From contig JBEKZI010000086.1 in NCBI GenBank assembly GCA_049510055.1, positions 1-8,908 on the forward strand: 8,908 nucleotides of DNA, given 5' to 3'. Each line of letters opens with the position of its first letter. Position 1 is the first letter of the stretch. The DNA is from JALHTV01 sp049510055 (GTDB lineage Bacteria; Planctomycetota; Phycisphaerae; SM23-33). Shown here piece by piece: positions 1 to 6,157 of this stretch. Both the position numbers and the translations under genes were made by a program. The notes beneath the pieces were generated by a model, which worked only from the letters and a program-made list of their open reading frames with translations, did no database searches and was not told the origin of the DNA.

Positions 1-1
1 C

Positions 2-1495
2 ACACTGACGGTCAGCGGCGGTTCGCTGAGCGCGCTGGCCCAGTACGTCGGGGCCTCCGGAACGGGCGTCGCCAATCAATCCGGCGGAACCAACACGGGA
101 GATTATCTCATCCTGGGAGCCGACAGTGGCGCCAGCGGAACCTACACCCTCAGCGGAGGATCGCTGCGGATGGACGGCGACCAGTACGTCGGCTTCAACG
201 GCACGGGGAACTTCATCCAGTCCGGCGGGACCAGCACGGGAACGCAAAGCCTCCACCTGGGCTACAACACCGGCGCCTGCGGGACGTACGACCTGGTCAA
301 CGGGTCGCTGAGCACCTGGACGCAGTGGGTGGGCACCGACGGGACGGGGGTCTTCCGCCAGTCCGGCGGAACGAACACGGTAGCCACCGAGCTGACCTTG
401 GGAGCCGATTCCAATGCCTACGGAATGTACGACCTCAGCGGCGGATCGCTCCGCGCCAAGACGCAGTACATCGGCTACGTGGGAACGGGAAACTTCAGCC
501 AGTCCGGCGGAACCAACATCGTCACGGACCTGTTTTTGGGGCAGTACGCCGGCGCCGACGGGACGTACGACCTGGCTGGCGGATCCCTGGGAACGCTATG
601 GTCTCAGAACGTGGGATACACCGGGCGGGGAACGTTCAACCAATCCGGCGGAACCAACCTCGTGCGATTCGCGCTCTACGTGGGAGAGTATGCCGGCTCC
701 GACGGGACGTTCAATCTCAGCGGCGGCTTGCTGACCTCCGGCGGCAGCACGATTTTAGGGTACGACGGCAACGCCCACGGGGTGATGAACATCACCGGCG
801 GCAGCCTGGCGGCCACGGGGCCGATGATCTTGGCCCTGGGGACTTCCAGCACGGCTGAACTCTACGTGGCCAAGGCGGCCACCATCCAGGCCGGCAATCT
901 GACCATCAACTCCGGCAGCGGACGGTCTACCAAGGTGTCGATGGAACTGGATTCCAACGGCCACAGCCTCATCGGTGCCAGCGGGACCGTGAGCCTGGCC
1001 GGGGCCCTGAACGTTCAAGGCCTCAACGGCTACCGCCCCAATCAAGGCGACACGTTCGCCCTGATTACCTCCACGAGCATGAGCGGGACCTTCGCCAGCA
1101 TCACCAGCAACATCGCCGGCCAACTGCTGCTGGACCCCAACAATCCCGCCGGCGGCTACTGGCCGATCTTCCGCGGCGCGATCGACGCCAACACCCAATC
1201 TTACGTGGTGACCTTCCAGGGCGCCATGGCCGGCGACGCCACGGGCGACAACGTCGTCGATGGCAACGACTTCGGCGCGCTGGCCAGGAACTGGATGCTC
1301 AGCGGCAAGACCTGGACCGATGGCGATTTCAACGGCGACGGCACCGTGGACAGCACGGACTTCGGCTCGATCGCACGGAACTGGGGCTCCACAGGCCTGG
1401 CGCCCGCCGCGGCGCCGGACGCGCCCATCCCCGAACCGGCGAGTTTGGCGCTGCTGGCCGCAGGCACGCTGGCGCTGGTACGGAGACGCCGGTAG
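2..1495 (+). CDS. Repeat-rich surface protein with dockerin-like module and PEP-CTERM tail (5' partial)
   Basis: The frame is open from base 2 to the TAG at 1493-1495 (497 visible residues); the start and signal peptide lie off the left edge. Visible residues 1 to about 265 are Gly/Ser/Thr-rich repeats with the recurring elements QSGGTN, LG, GTYDLSGGSL and QYVG. They resemble the T5SS/PEP-CTERM-associated repeats that form beta-solenoid passenger domains. A less regular beta-rich stretch follows to about residue 405. Residues 411-464 hold two EF-hand-like loops, DATGDNVVDGND and DFNGDGTVDSTD, each followed by an F-G-x-x-A-R-N-W helix, so they form a dockerin type I-like calcium module. The tail has PEP at residues 477-479, a short hydrophobic stretch and RRRR at the end, the layout of a PEP-CTERM sorting signal read by an exosortase. 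The protein is therefore probably exported and processed at the cell surface. No enzymatic domain is visible and the ligand is unknown. I am confident of the class, not of the role. Confidence 0.9.
   Translation, partial: TLTVSGGSLSALAQYVGASGTGVANQSGGTNTGDYLILGADSGASGTYTLSGGSLRMDGDQYVGFNGTGNFIQSGGTSTGTQSLHLGYNTGACGTYDLVNGSLSTWTQWVGTDGTGVFRQSGGTNTVATELTLGADSNAYGMYDLSGGSLRAKTQYIGYVGTGNFSQSGGTNIVTDLFLGQYAGADGTYDLAGGSLGTLWSQNVGYTGRGTFNQSGGTNLVRFALYVGEYAGSDGTFNLSGGLLTSGGSTILGYDGNAHGVMNITGGSLAATGPMILALGTSSTAELYVAKAATIQAGNLTINSGSGRSTKVSMELDSNGHSLIGASGTVSLAGALNVQGLNGYRPNQGDTFALITSTSMSGTFASITSNIAGQLLLDPNNPAGGYWPIFRGAIDANTQSYVVTFQGAMAGDATGDNVVDGNDFGALARNWMLSGKTWTDGDFNGDGTVDSTDFGSIARNWGSTGLAPAAAPDAPIPEPASLALLAAGTLALVRRRR
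80..784 (+). repeat. Five tandem 141-bp (47-codon) coding repeats
   Basis: The start of the TCCGGCGG motif (encoding SGG) falls at 80, 221, 362, 503 and 644, exactly 141 bp apart each time. A degenerate half unit precedes the array (2-79), and weaker related turns follow to about 830. Each unit contains two similar half repeats, one centred on QSGGTN and one on LSGGSL, giving a nested period of 23 plus 24 residues as expected for a beta solenoid. The units have diverged in sequence. The length is kept even where one-residue shifts occur inside a unit. Confidence 0.9.
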
Positions 1496-1523
1496 CGTTT
1501 GTACATAGATCCTCCGGCCTACG

Positions 1524-1540
1524 ACCACGGCGTGGTTTTA
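1524..1540 (+). terminator. Weak hairpin with T run after the surface protein gene
   Basis: ACCAC (1524-1528) pairs with GTGGT (1532-1536) across a 3-base loop, and T bases follow to 1539. It lies 29 bases after the stop codon. The stem is only 5 bp, so it is a weak intrinsic terminator candidate. Apart from this and the ribosome binding site for the next gene, 1496-1640 shows nothing I can name. Confidence 0.3.
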
Positions 1541-1629
1541 CATTCCACCTTACGGGAAGTTTTATGGCCCGTTGATTCTTACTTTTGCTTGGAGCTACAC
1601 TTCCTCTCATCGCTCGGCGACGGAATCGC

Positions 1630-1637
1630 AGGAAGAG
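1630..1637 (+). promoter_or_regulatory. Ribosome binding site that sets the glycosyltransferase start
   Basis: AGGAAGAG sits three bases before the ATG at 1641. The frame is open further upstream to a TTG at 1572, but the Shine-Dalgarno-like sequence and the polar start MNEPLQQ favour the ATG. Confidence 0.55.
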
Positions 1638-1640
1638 TGC

Positions 1641-3308
1641 ATGAACGAGCCTCTCCAGCAAGAGCTCAGTGGGCCTTCGGCAGAGAAGGATTCCCCGCCA
1701 TCGCAAGGCCGAAAAAAGTGGCACGCCTGGGCGGGGGCGGGTGGCCTGGCGGCCGTCGTGTTTGCGGTCTATCTGATGACCCTCCATCCCGGCCCGGCCT
1801 CCGGGGATTCCGCCGAATTGCAATATGCCTGTCCGCTGCTGGGCGTCTGCCACCCGCCGGGCTATCAGATCGAGGTCACCGTGGGGTATCTCTTCTGCCA
1901 CCTGCCGCTGGGCGGCCAGATGGCCTGGCGGATCAACCTGATGATGGCCGTCTGTGGAACCATCGGCGCGTTGGCCCTCTATGGAACGATCCGCCGGATC
2001 ACCGGACGGATCTCCGCCGGCCTGGTGGGGGCCGGCACCTTGGCCTTCAGCAGCATGTACTGGGCCCACGCCACGTTGGCGGAGGTGTATGTCTTCTACG
2101 GCATGTTCCTCCTGCTGGCCTTGTACGCCCTCCAGCGGTTCATCGAGAGTAACAAGGCGCTCTGGCTATATCTGGGCGTCGCCTGCCTGGGTGTGGCCGT
2201 GTGGGACAGGGCCTCGGAACTGTTCATCCTCCCGGCCTTCCTCTTTCTGGGATGGGCGTACCGCAAGAAGGTTCATCTGAGTTGGCGCAGGATCGCCGCG
2301 GCGGCAGTGATATTCGTTCTGCCCTTTGTGTTCTCGGTAACCAGCTACTTGAACCACCAGGACCCGTCACGCCTGCCGTGCCGGGATGATGCGATACGGG
2401 ACCGGGTGCTGCTCGGCGAGGCGGCGTTCCCGCCGACGGCCGCAGCCAGGCTCGCCACCGCCGTGCGATACTGCCTGGGACTGACGTGGATCGATAACGC
2501 CATCCAGCCTCATATCTATTTGAAAGCGGATGCGACACGGTATGCCCTCCAGTTATCCGGCTTGAATCTGCTAAAAAAGCAGGATGACTCCAAGACCCCT
2601 GCTTTAGGGCTGGAGGAAGGAGCCGGCGTGGGCATTGGGCTGCCTGGGCTGATCCTGGCCCTGGCGGCCACGTGGACTTGGCGAAGACATTGCGGCTGGG
2701 TGCTGGCGGGGTGGGGAATCTTCGCCGGCAATCTGGCCTTCTATCTGTGGCACCACACCTGGGACGGCCTGACGTTCACCGTCCCGGGCCTAGTGGGCCT
2801 GAGCCTGCTGGCGGGGCTGGGGGCCGGCGCCGCGGGTTTGTGGAACAAAGCAACGCGGCTGCGAACCGCGATCCCCTTCCTTGCCCCGGCATTTGTGCTC
2901 CTGGCCAACTATCCCCTGCTGAACCGGACCACGCCGCCGGACCTTGCCCGCATGGCGATGTTCCAGAAGACGGCCGCCGCCCCCCTGCCTTACGACGCCG
3001 TCGTCATCACGACCTACTGGACTGCCCCAAAGTTGCGATACTTATATTACATCCAGGTCGGCAGAACCGACGTCCAGGTCATTTCCGCCGCCATGATGCC
3101 CGAGGACATGGAGAAACTGCTGGATTATTTTTGGAACCGGACGCACCAAGAAGTTTTCTGCCTCGCCGGTTATTTCTCGGACTTTCCCGCCCGCGTACAG
3201 CAACTGCTGCAAGACCAGACACCCCCCGCGATCTTCCAGGCCGGCCTTGTTCAACTCAGGAACCCCGTAGATTTCCCCATGCAGACGCCGGCCAGGGGCC
3301 CGAACTGA
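1641..3308 (+). CDS. DUF2723/TMEM260-like membrane glycosyltransferase (GT-C fold)
   Basis: A 555-residue membrane protein. A polar N-terminus (1-28) is followed by a first membrane segment (about 30-48) and then a loop carrying P-G-x-x-S-G-D-S-A-E-L (50-60) and G-V-C-H-P-P-G-Y (68-75). A W-A-H-x-x-x-x-E-V-Y motif lies at 141-150. This order matches the DUF2723 family, whose human member TMEM260 is a protein O-mannosyltransferase. D56 and E59 are in the position of the acidic catalytic or metal-binding residues of GT-C enzymes (inferred). I count roughly ten more hydrophobic segments to about residue 424, then a soluble C-terminal domain (430-555). The likely job is transfer of a sugar from a lipid-linked donor to an exported protein or glycan. 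Donor and acceptor cannot be read from the sequence. The gene follows the PEP-CTERM surface protein gene on the same strand with a 145-bp gap, so a shared transcript is possible but not shown. Confidence 0.82.
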   Translation: MNEPLQQELSGPSAEKDSPPSQGRKKWHAWAGAGGLAAVVFAVYLMTLHPGPASGDSAELQYACPLLGVCHPPGYQIEVTVGYLFCHLPLGGQMAWRINLMMAVCGTIGALALYGTIRRITGRISAGLVGAGTLAFSSMYWAHATLAEVYVFYGMFLLLALYALQRFIESNKALWLYLGVACLGVAVWDRASELFILPAFLFLGWAYRKKVHLSWRRIAAAAVIFVLPFVFSVTSYLNHQDPSRLPCRDDAIRDRVLLGEAAFPPTAAARLATAVRYCLGLTWIDNAIQPHIYLKADATRYALQLSGLNLLKKQDDSKTPALGLEEGAGVGIGLPGLILALAATWTWRRHCGWVLAGWGIFAGNLAFYLWHHTWDGLTFTVPGLVGLSLLAGLGAGAAGLWNKATRLRTAIPFLAPAFVLLANYPLLNRTTPPDLARMAMFQKTAAAPLPYDAVVITTYWTAPKLRYLYYIQVGRTDVQVISAAMMPEDMEKLLDYFWNRTHQEVFCLAGYFSDFPARVQQLLQDQTPPAIFQAGLVQLRNPVDFPMQTPARGPN

Positions 3309-3312
3309 GACT

Positions 3313-3350
3313 GCCGCCTCGCCGGTCTTGCCGGGCCGCGGCGTTTCTTT
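3313..3350 (+). terminator. Possible imperfect terminator hairpin after the glycosyltransferase gene
   Basis: GCCGC (3313-3317) can pair with GCGGC (3338-3342) around an inner CCGG/CCGG stem (3322-3325 with 3331-3334), followed by GTTTCTTT. The stem is interrupted and the T run is broken, so this is weak. The rest of 3309-3382 shows no clear promoter. Confidence 0.25.
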
Positions 3351-3382
3351 CGCGCCAGCCAGCGGGTACGATTCATTTCACC

Positions 3383-4357
3383 ATGAGTCCACCGGTAACC
3401 GTGTCCCCCGTTCCCGCCGCCGCGCAGCGGCAGGCCTTGGAGTTCCTGCTGGGCGGGGCGCGTCGCGACGTGCTGATCGCCGCGCGGGCCGAAGCGTTGG
3501 GGGAACATTTGCGCAGCCAGGGGCGCCGGGGCGACCTGTGGTGGGCCTGCGTCGGCCGGCGGTGCGTCGCGGCCGCGATGGTGGTGCACAATCCCGGCCG
3601 AACCGGGCTGCTGCTGTACAGCCCCGCCGAGGCGGCGGGCGTGGACCGCCAAGCCCTGGCCGCGGCGTCGCGGGCGGCGGCGCAAGAGGGCCTCAGCCAG
3701 GGGGCGGCGCTGGTCCAGGTCATGGTGGAGGACGGCAACGACGCCGACCTGGCCATGGTGCAGGCGGCGGGATTCTCCCCGCTGGCCCGGCTGGCGCACA
3801 TGCGGTTGGCGCTGGCCTGGGCCGCCGGTGGCGAATCGCCGGGCCCAAGCTCCGGCCCTCGCGGCCGCGCCGGCGAAATAAGCTGGCGATCGGCCGAGCA
3901 GTTCAGCATGGAAGAGCTAGCAAGCGTCATCACCGCCACGTACGAGGACTCGCTGGATTGTCCCCCGCTGCACGGCCGCCGGAGCATCGACGACGTCATC
4001 ACGTGTCACCGGGCCAGCGGCGTGTTTCGCCCGCGCTCGTGGTGGATCGTCGACGTCGGCGGCGCCGCGGCCGGCTGCGTGCTGATGAACGACTCGACCG
4101 CGGGCTACTCCGCCGAGATCGTGTACCTCGGCGTGGCGCCTCGCTTCCGTGGGCAGGGCCTAGGCCGGTGCATGCTCCGCCACGCCGCCGCCGATGCGAA
4201 GGCTCGCGGCCTGGAAAGGATCGAGCTGGCGGTGGACGACAAAAATAGTTATGCCAAGCGCCTTTACGAATCCGAAGGCTACCGCGTCATGCGGCGCCAA
4301 TGGGCCTACGTGCTGTTCCCAAACGCCTCGGCGCGCTCCGAAAGCGGCGTTTTGTGA
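3383..4357 (+). CDS. Tandem GNAT-family N-acetyltransferase
   Basis: A 324-residue protein starting at the ATG at 3383. The frame runs open further upstream, but there it overlaps the glycosyltransferase gene and reads as unrelated arginine/proline-rich sequence. No strong ribosome binding site is visible. The C-terminal half (about 170-315) is a typical GNAT domain: an AEIVYLGVAP strand leads into R-F-R-G-Q-G-L-G (254-261), the acetyl-CoA pyrophosphate-binding motif A, then an alpha helix, IELAVDDKN and a YxxxGY-like ending (Y-E-S-E-G-Y). The N-terminal half (1 to about 155) has the same general build, including a V-M-V-E-D-G-N-D stretch and an A-G-F ending, but no acetyl-CoA loop. It looks like a degenerate second GNAT copy, as in mycothiol synthase-like tandem enzymes. 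The substrate cannot be assigned. It lies directly upstream of the dnaA control region, and its stop codon overlaps the first weak DnaA-box-like sequence. Confidence 0.82.
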   Translation: MSPPVTVSPVPAAAQRQALEFLLGGARRDVLIAARAEALGEHLRSQGRRGDLWWACVGRRCVAAAMVVHNPGRTGLLLYSPAEAAGVDRQALAAASRAAAQEGLSQGAALVQVMVEDGNDADLAMVQAAGFSPLARLAHMRLALAWAAGGESPGPSSGPRGRAGEISWRSAEQFSMEELASVITATYEDSLDCPPLHGRRSIDDVITCHRASGVFRPRSWWIVDVGGAAAGCVLMNDSTAGYSAEIVYLGVAPRFRGQGLGRCMLRHAAADAKARGLERIELAVDDKNSYAKRLYESEGYRVMRRQWAYVLFPNASARSESGVL

Positions 4358-4420
4358 ACAACCTGTGGATGAAAGATTTTTTTGTGCCCCAACTTTACGA
4401 AACGACAAGGTGTTGGAAGG

Positions 4421-4429
4421 TGTGGATAA
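4421..4429 (-). promoter_or_regulatory. Perfect DnaA box
   Basis: The minus strand reads TTATCCACA, the consensus DnaA-binding 9-mer. It lies 20 bases upstream of the possible -35 element of dnaA, a position suited to autoregulation as well as to origin binding. Confidence 0.7.
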
Positions 4430-4448
4430 CAATGTGGCCGCTTTGTCG

Positions 4449-4477
4449 TTGACCGCTTCCAAAGGCAGCGATAAATT
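4449..4477 (+). promoter_or_regulatory. Possible sigma70-type promoter for dnaA
   Basis: TTGACC (4449-4454) is followed, after 17 bases, by TAAATT (4472-4477). The match is 5 of 6 at -35 and 4 of 6 at -10, with ideal spacing. The promoter would start transcription within the tandem 9-mer array and give a 5' leader of roughly 135 bases. Confidence 0.35.
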
Positions 4478-4482
4478 TTCTC

Positions 4483-4518
4483 CTGTCGCAGTGGTTGCAG
4501 GTGTCGCTGTTGTCGCAG
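4483..4518 (+). repeat. Four tandem 9-bp repeats upstream of dnaA
   Basis: The units are CTGTCGCAG, TGGTTGCAG, GTGTCGCTG and TTGTCGCAG, directly abutting. Against the form TTGTCGCAG they match at 8, 7, 7 and 9 positions. The core TTGTCG also occurs once at 4443-4448. They resemble iterons in length and tandem layout but are not DnaA boxes. Confidence 0.6.
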
Positions 4519-4610
4519 AAAAGCACTTGGTGCCTTCGTGACGCTTCTTGGGCGCCGCCGCGGCCAGTCGTTCTAGGGCCGCTGACCGCATCAGCCCCCA
4601 CCGTTCTTGA

Positions 4611-4615
4611 GGGAG
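4611..4615 (+). promoter_or_regulatory. Ribosome binding site that sets the dnaA start
   Basis: GGGAG lies five bases before the ATG at 4621. The frame is open upstream to 4495, but that stretch would translate the 9-mers and has no DnaA similarity. The ATG at 4621 gives a normal DnaA N-terminus. Confidence 0.6.
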
Positions 4616-4620
4616 CAGGC

Positions 4621-6042
4621 ATGAATAGTACGACGGAATTAGTCTGCGCCGATAGCCGTGCCGTAAACGCCGTACTGGAGATGCTTGCGGAGCGGATCGG
4701 CTCGGGCAAATTCAACGCGTGGTTCAAGCATGGCACTCGCGTAAGTCTGGAAGACGGCCGGATTAAGGTCGCGGTACCCAACCCCTTCGTGGCCCACTGG
4801 ATCGAGACGCACTACCAGGGCGATCTGGCCTCGGCCGCCGCCAAGTGCACGGGGCGGGCGGCGGTGGTGGTGGTGACCATCGATCCGTCGCTGACCGGCC
4901 AGCTCCGCCGCAGCCACCTGGACGTCCAGGCCGACATGGTCTCCAAGGCCGCCCAGGGCTTGACGCGCCCGCGACGTGCCGCGGCGCAAGCGGAGCTGAA
5001 GTACAGCCTGAAGGACTTCGTCGTCGGCGCTGGCAATCGCTTGGCGTATTCGGCCGCGCTGGCGGTGATCGGCGGCGAGAAGGCGCCGTTCAATCCGCTG
5101 TTCATCCACGGCTCCTGCGGCGTGGGCAAGACGCACCTGCTCCAGGGCATCTGCAACGCCGCCGACCGCCGGCAGCGCGACGGCCGGCCGATCGCGTGGC
5201 GCTACGTCACCGGCGAGCAGTTCACCAACGAATTCATCACGTCCCTGCGCGCCAAGAAGACCGACGAGTTCCGCGCCCGCTACCGCCGGCTGGACCTGCT
5301 GGCCATCGACGACGTGCACTTCCTAGCCGCCAAGAAGGCCACGCAGGACGAGTTCCTGCACACCTACAACGCCATCGAGGCCGCGGGCAAGCAGGTGGTC
5401 CTGGCCAGCGACGCCGCGCCGAAACTTGTCGGCGAGCTGAACGCCCAGCTCGTCAGCCGCTTCGCCGCGGGCATGGTCGTCAAGATCGACCCGCCCGATC
5501 AGGCCACGCGGATGGAAATCCTCCGCCGCAAGGCCAAGCCGCTGAAACTCCAAGCCGATGACGAGGCCCTGCAATACGTCGCCAAGCACATTCACGGTTC
5601 GGTCCGCGAGCTGGAGGGCGCGCTGGTGAAGCTGGCGGCCATCTCGACGCTGGAGGGCCAAAAAGTCACCGTGGACCTGGCCGCCGGAGCCCTGGCCGAC
5701 CACCTGGCCCGCACCGACAGCGCCGTCACGCTGGGCGACATCGAGGCCGTCGCGGCCGCGTTCTTCGGCATCACGCCAGCCGACATCCACTCTACCCGCC
5801 GCACCAAGACCGTCTCGACCGCCCGCATGGTGGCCATGTTCCTGGCCCGGCGGCACACGCAGATGAGCTACCCCGAAATCGGCCAGGCCATGGGCAAGAA
5901 CCACTCCTCGGTGATCCTGGCCGTGCAGCGGATGGAAGCCGTGCTGGCCAAGAACGGCAAACTGAAGTGGATGAGCCCGATGGGAAATAAGTCCCTGGCG
6001 GCATCCAAGGTGATCGAGTTACTCACGGACCAGATCACCTAA
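4621..6042 (+). CDS. dnaA: Chromosomal replication initiator protein DnaA
   Basis: A 473-residue protein of normal DnaA length that binds DnaA boxes, melts the origin and helps load the replicative helicase. Domain I (about 1-90) carries the helical start ending in F-N-A-W-F, followed by a short linker. The AAA+ domain (about 125-340) has Walker A G-S-C-G-V-G-K-T (164-171), Walker B L-L-A-I-D-D (226-231), sensor 1 V-L-A-S-D-A-A-P, the S-R-F arginine-finger region (279-281) and the V-R-E-L-E-G-A-L sensor 2 helix. Domain IV (about 375-473) contains A-R-M-V-A-M-F-L-A-R-R and the DNA-binding signature G-K-N-H-S-S-V (425-431), where the common form is G-R-D-H-T-T-V. The start at 4621 follows a GGGAG ribosome binding site. 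The gene stands alone: dnaN, recF and gyrB do not follow it, and the next genes are convergent. Control by DnaA itself is suggested by the perfect box upstream. Confidence 0.97.
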   Translation: MNSTTELVCADSRAVNAVLEMLAERIGSGKFNAWFKHGTRVSLEDGRIKVAVPNPFVAHWIETHYQGDLASAAAKCTGRAAVVVVTIDPSLTGQLRRSHLDVQADMVSKAAQGLTRPRRAAAQAELKYSLKDFVVGAGNRLAYSAALAVIGGEKAPFNPLFIHGSCGVGKTHLLQGICNAADRRQRDGRPIAWRYVTGEQFTNEFITSLRAKKTDEFRARYRRLDLLAIDDVHFLAAKKATQDEFLHTYNAIEAAGKQVVLASDAAPKLVGELNAQLVSRFAAGMVVKIDPPDQATRMEILRRKAKPLKLQADDEALQYVAKHIHGSVRELEGALVKLAAISTLEGQKVTVDLAAGALADHLARTDSAVTLGDIEAVAAAFFGITPADIHSTRRTKTVSTARMVAMFLARRHTQMSYPEIGQAMGKNHSSVILAVQRMEAVLAKNGKLKWMSPMGNKSLAASKVIELLTDQIT

Positions 6043-6060
6043 GGACAGCCGCCGTCTGAC

Positions 6061-6081
6061 GCGATGGAAGGATTCCGTCGC
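6061..6081. other. Short hairpin in the dnaA-metF convergent junction
   Basis: GCGATGGAA (6061-6069) pairs with TTCCGTCGC (6073-6081) with one G-T pair and a 3-base loop. No T run follows on either strand, so it is probably not a terminator by itself. It sits 20 bases before the strong terminator. Confidence 0.4.
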
Positions 6082-6100
6082 GATAGAAGATTCACGGACG

Positions 6101-6138
6101 GGCGTGCGGACAGGGACGTCCGCACGCCGAAATTTTTT
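6101..6138 (+). terminator. Rho-independent terminator of dnaA
   Basis: A perfect 11-bp stem, GGCGTGCGGAC (6101-6111) with GTCCGCACGCC (6118-6128), closes a 6-base loop. GAAA and then six T bases (6133-6138) follow. On the plus strand this is a good intrinsic terminator for dnaA. On the minus strand the stem is not followed by T bases, although it could still act as a 3' end hairpin for the metF transcript. Confidence 0.85.
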
Positions 6139-6157
6139 AATGGGACACTCCCCCCGG

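Larger units (their letters stand above)
4353..4518 (+). promoter_or_regulatory. Candidate dnaA control region / possible chromosomal origin (oriC)
   Basis: The non-coding region before dnaA (4358-4620) is unusually rich in replication-type signals for this GC-rich window. TGTGGATAA at 4421-4429 is a perfect DnaA box (TTATCCACA on the minus strand). TGTGGATGA at 4364-4372 differs at one base, and TGTGAACAA at 4353-4361 at two. A run of seven T bases follows the second box (4377-4383), and an AT-rich patch, ATAAATTTT, lies at 4471-4479. Four tandem 9-mers occupy 4483-4518. A cluster of boxes with AT-rich DNA beside dnaA is the usual layout of bacterial oriC, but a few boxes also suffice for DnaA autoregulation. 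The sequence alone does not separate the two. Confidence 0.5.

Noticed and set aside
80..784. CRISPR-like or mobile repeat array
   Set aside because: The 141-bp periodic units are coding, in frame and diverged, with no short identical repeat and unique spacer pattern.
755..2069. Long minus-strand frames opposite the surface protein and glycosyltransferase genes
   Set aside because: They have no domain and biased composition, and are antisense to strongly supported genes.
2672..3382. Upstream extension of the GNAT reading frame into the glycosyltransferase gene
   Set aside because: The extension overlaps a well-supported membrane protein in another frame and reads as Arg/Pro/Gly-rich shadow sequence; GNAT similarity begins only after the ATG at 3383.
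4194..4541. Plus-strand frame of 115 codons across the GNAT end and the dnaA upstream region
   Set aside because: It overlaps the conserved GNAT motif region in another frame and has no recognisable domain; the later part covers DnaA boxes and 9-mers.
4495..4620. Longer dnaA starting at TTG 4495
   Set aside because: The extra 42 residues would translate the tandem repeats and leader and have no DnaA character; the ATG at 4621 has a ribosome binding site.
4160..4781. Two minus-strand frames over the dnaA upstream region
   Set aside because: Both overlap well-supported genes on the opposite strand and show low-complexity composition without a ribosome binding site or domain.
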